NCBI GenBank assembly: GCA_017553965.1
Contig: JAFZJK010000062.1
Location: 1 to 5,918, forward strand
From: Lachnospiraceae bacterium
GTDB lineage: Bacteria > Bacillota_A > Clostridia > Lachnospirales > Lachnospiraceae
Direction: 5' to 3'
Length of the DNA stretch: 5,918 nt
The notes beneath the pieces are model-generated. The model made no database searches, had not been told where the DNA came from, and worked only from the letters and a program-made list of their open reading frames with translations. Shown here piece by piece: positions 4,525 through 5,918 of this stretch. The position numbers and the translations under genes are program-made. Within the stretch, counting starts at the first letter, position 1, and each line of letters begins with the position of its first letter.

Positions 4525-5918
4525 ATGAACAGGAAAATGAAAAACAAACCAAAACACAGAGTCAGATTTATATATAAATTTTTACTGGTGCTGACGGTTT
4601 TCCTCGCTTCGCTGGTGTTTTTCAGCAGCGGGATAAAGGAGAGTATATTCGATGACGAAAACCGGACAGTGACCATGAAGGAAGCGTCTTTTCCTCTTGT
4701 TTCGATGGAGATAGAAGGATTAAAGATGAACCTGCTGCACGGCTATGCGTCAAATCTTGACAGTCGGGTGATCAGGGACTGTATCACTCCGGTTACGAGC
4801 GACAGAAGCTTCACAGTCAACATAGAAGAAAAAGGAAGCGATGTCAAAAAGCTTAAATATCAGGTATTTAACATAGACGGAAGGCAGAAGGAGGAAGACA
4901 GTTATACCATACTTGCTGACAGTGACGGGTCAAAAAGCCAGAAGATCTCACTTAAGGAGACATATGAGACCGGATCTGAGTACATATTAAAGCTTACGCT
5001 TATCACCAATACCAGTAAGAGAATATATTATTACAGCAGACTTAAAATGTATGATAAGGGCAGACTCAAGGAAAAACTTGAGTTTATCCTGAATTTCCAT
5101 GATACACTTCTCGATCCCAACGGCAGGCGTGCCGAGGAGGTTATGGACTGGCTGGAGCCTTCCAGAGCTACCGATATATCAACATTTGCTCACGTAGGTA
5201 TAAAGTCCAGGCTGAACATGGTTTCATACGGAAGCCTTAATCCTGAGGAAATATATGAGCAGATCCCTACTGTTACGGAGTTTTACGAGAACTATGCTTC
5301 CGTCAGGATCGACTATATACTTGGAGTGGACGGAGAGAGCGGGAAAAAGGAGTATTACCGTGCAGAAGAGGACTACCGTATAGGTTTAAGCGGAGACCGG
5401 ACTTACCTGTATAACTATGACCGTACCATGGAACAGATATTTGACGTAAACCTGTTTTCGTTTGAAAATAATGAGTTTAAGCTCGGTATCTGTGACGCAG
5501 ACTCCGCAACCACAGCGGCAAGTCCGAACGGCAGCTATATGGCCTTCGCATACGGAGGTGAGCTTTTCCTGTATGATGTAGAGAAATGTGTCATGTCAAA
5601 GGCGTTCTCTTTTTACGGTGAAAAAGAGGAGCTTTCAGCAAGGACCTTCAGGGACCATGATATAAAGATCCTGAGGATCAGCGATGAAGGCAGCATGGAT
5701 TTTTATGTCAGCGGATATCTCAGTTCCGGTGAATATGAGGGCAGAGTCGGCATGATACTCTACAGCTATGATGCTGCGACCAATGTCAGGGAAGAAAAGA
5801 TGTTTATGCCGGTAAACAGTGCGGGCAAGATCCTTGCGGCAGACCTTTCCGACTTTACATTTTTAGGTGACAGGCAGATATTCTACTTCTCGATATACGG
5901 AAATATCTATGCATACAA
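4525..5918 (+). CDS. Membrane-anchored extracytoplasmic protein of unknown function (partial, runs off the window)
   Basis: The reading frame is open for 464 codons from ATG 4525 to the window edge without a stop, so the C-terminus is missing. Residues 1-14 are strongly basic (NRKMKNKPKHR) and residues about 15-35 form one hydrophobic helix, indicating an N-in signal anchor with the remainder outside the membrane. Residues 45-175 look like beta-rich domain material. Residues 178-215 contain a more helical part (LKEKLEFILNFHDTLL, EEVMDWLEP). From about 285 onward, short beta-strands repeat in blade-like form, with SPNGSYMAFAYGGELFLYDV (333-352), ILRISDEGSMDFYVSGYL (382-399) and MILYSYDAATN (410-420), suggesting a beta-propeller. 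That fold call is inference from strand pattern. I do not recognise the family. The ribosome binding site is weak (AGAG before 4525; a second ATG at 4537 is possible). Only 9 bases separate it from the methyltransferase stop, in the same frame, so translational coupling is likely. Confidence 0.75.
   Translation, partial: MNRKMKNKPKHRVRFIYKFLLVLTVFLASLVFFSSGIKESIFDDENRTVTMKEASFPLVSMEIEGLKMNLLHGYASNLDSRVIRDCITPVTSDRSFTVNIEEKGSDVKKLKYQVFNIDGRQKEEDSYTILADSDGSKSQKISLKETYETGSEYILKLTLITNTSKRIYYYSRLKMYDKGRLKEKLEFILNFHDTLLDPNGRRAEEVMDWLEPSRATDISTFAHVGIKSRLNMVSYGSLNPEEIYEQIPTVTEFYENYASVRIDYILGVDGESGKKEYYRAEEDYRIGLSGDRTYLYNYDRTMEQIFDVNLFSFENNEFKLGICDADSATTAASPNGSYMAFAYGGELFLYDVEKCVMSKAFSFYGEKEELSARTFRDHDIKILRISDEGSMDFYVSGYLSSGEYEGRVGMILYSYDAATNVREEKMFMPVNSAGKILAADLSDFTFLGDRQIFYFSIYGNIYAY

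Overview
The window looks like chromosomal DNA from a low-to-mid GC Gram-positive anaerobe of the class Clostridia, most likely Lachnospiraceae. The lineage is inferred from three things: the rpsF-ssb-rpsR order, strong AGGAGG-type ribosome binding sites, and a secreted protein with Big_2-like and Cys/His repeats of a style common in gut Clostridia. All recognised genes are on the + strand. No tRNA, rRNA, CRISPR array, insertion sequence or phage gene was seen, and no intergenic gap exceeds about 140 bases.

Layout. (1) Positions 1-556 hold the last codons of a probable NusG-domain-II protein, followed by a complete small membrane protein of the Gx transporter / heptaprenyl diphosphate synthase component I family. 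(2) Positions 684-1961 encode a secreted protein that starts at TTG. It has a signal peptide, two Ig-like Big_2-type domains and four strictly spaced Cys/His modules. (3) Positions 2008-3203 are the rpsF-ssb-rpsR operon (ribosomal protein S6, single-stranded DNA-binding protein, ribosomal protein S18). It has an extended -10 promoter, a perfect 8-bp hairpin near the 5' end of the leader, and a strong intrinsic terminator. (4) From 3213 a new promoter (TTGTGA, 17-base spacer, TATAAT with an upstream TG) drives a class I SAM-dependent methyltransferase of the Methyltransf_32 type. Nine bases after its stop, in the same frame, begins a membrane-anchored extracytoplasmic protein that stays open to the end of the window (464 codons seen) and looks partly beta-propeller-like.

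The genes form four independent units rather than one pathway. S6 and S18 bind each other on the 30S platform, and SSB is co-transcribed with them as in most Firmicutes. No clearly new multi-gene system is visible. The most unusual items are the Cys/His module array, the unrecognised membrane protein next to the methyltransferase, the rpsF leader hairpin, and an SSB tail that carries one residue beyond the usual terminal Phe.
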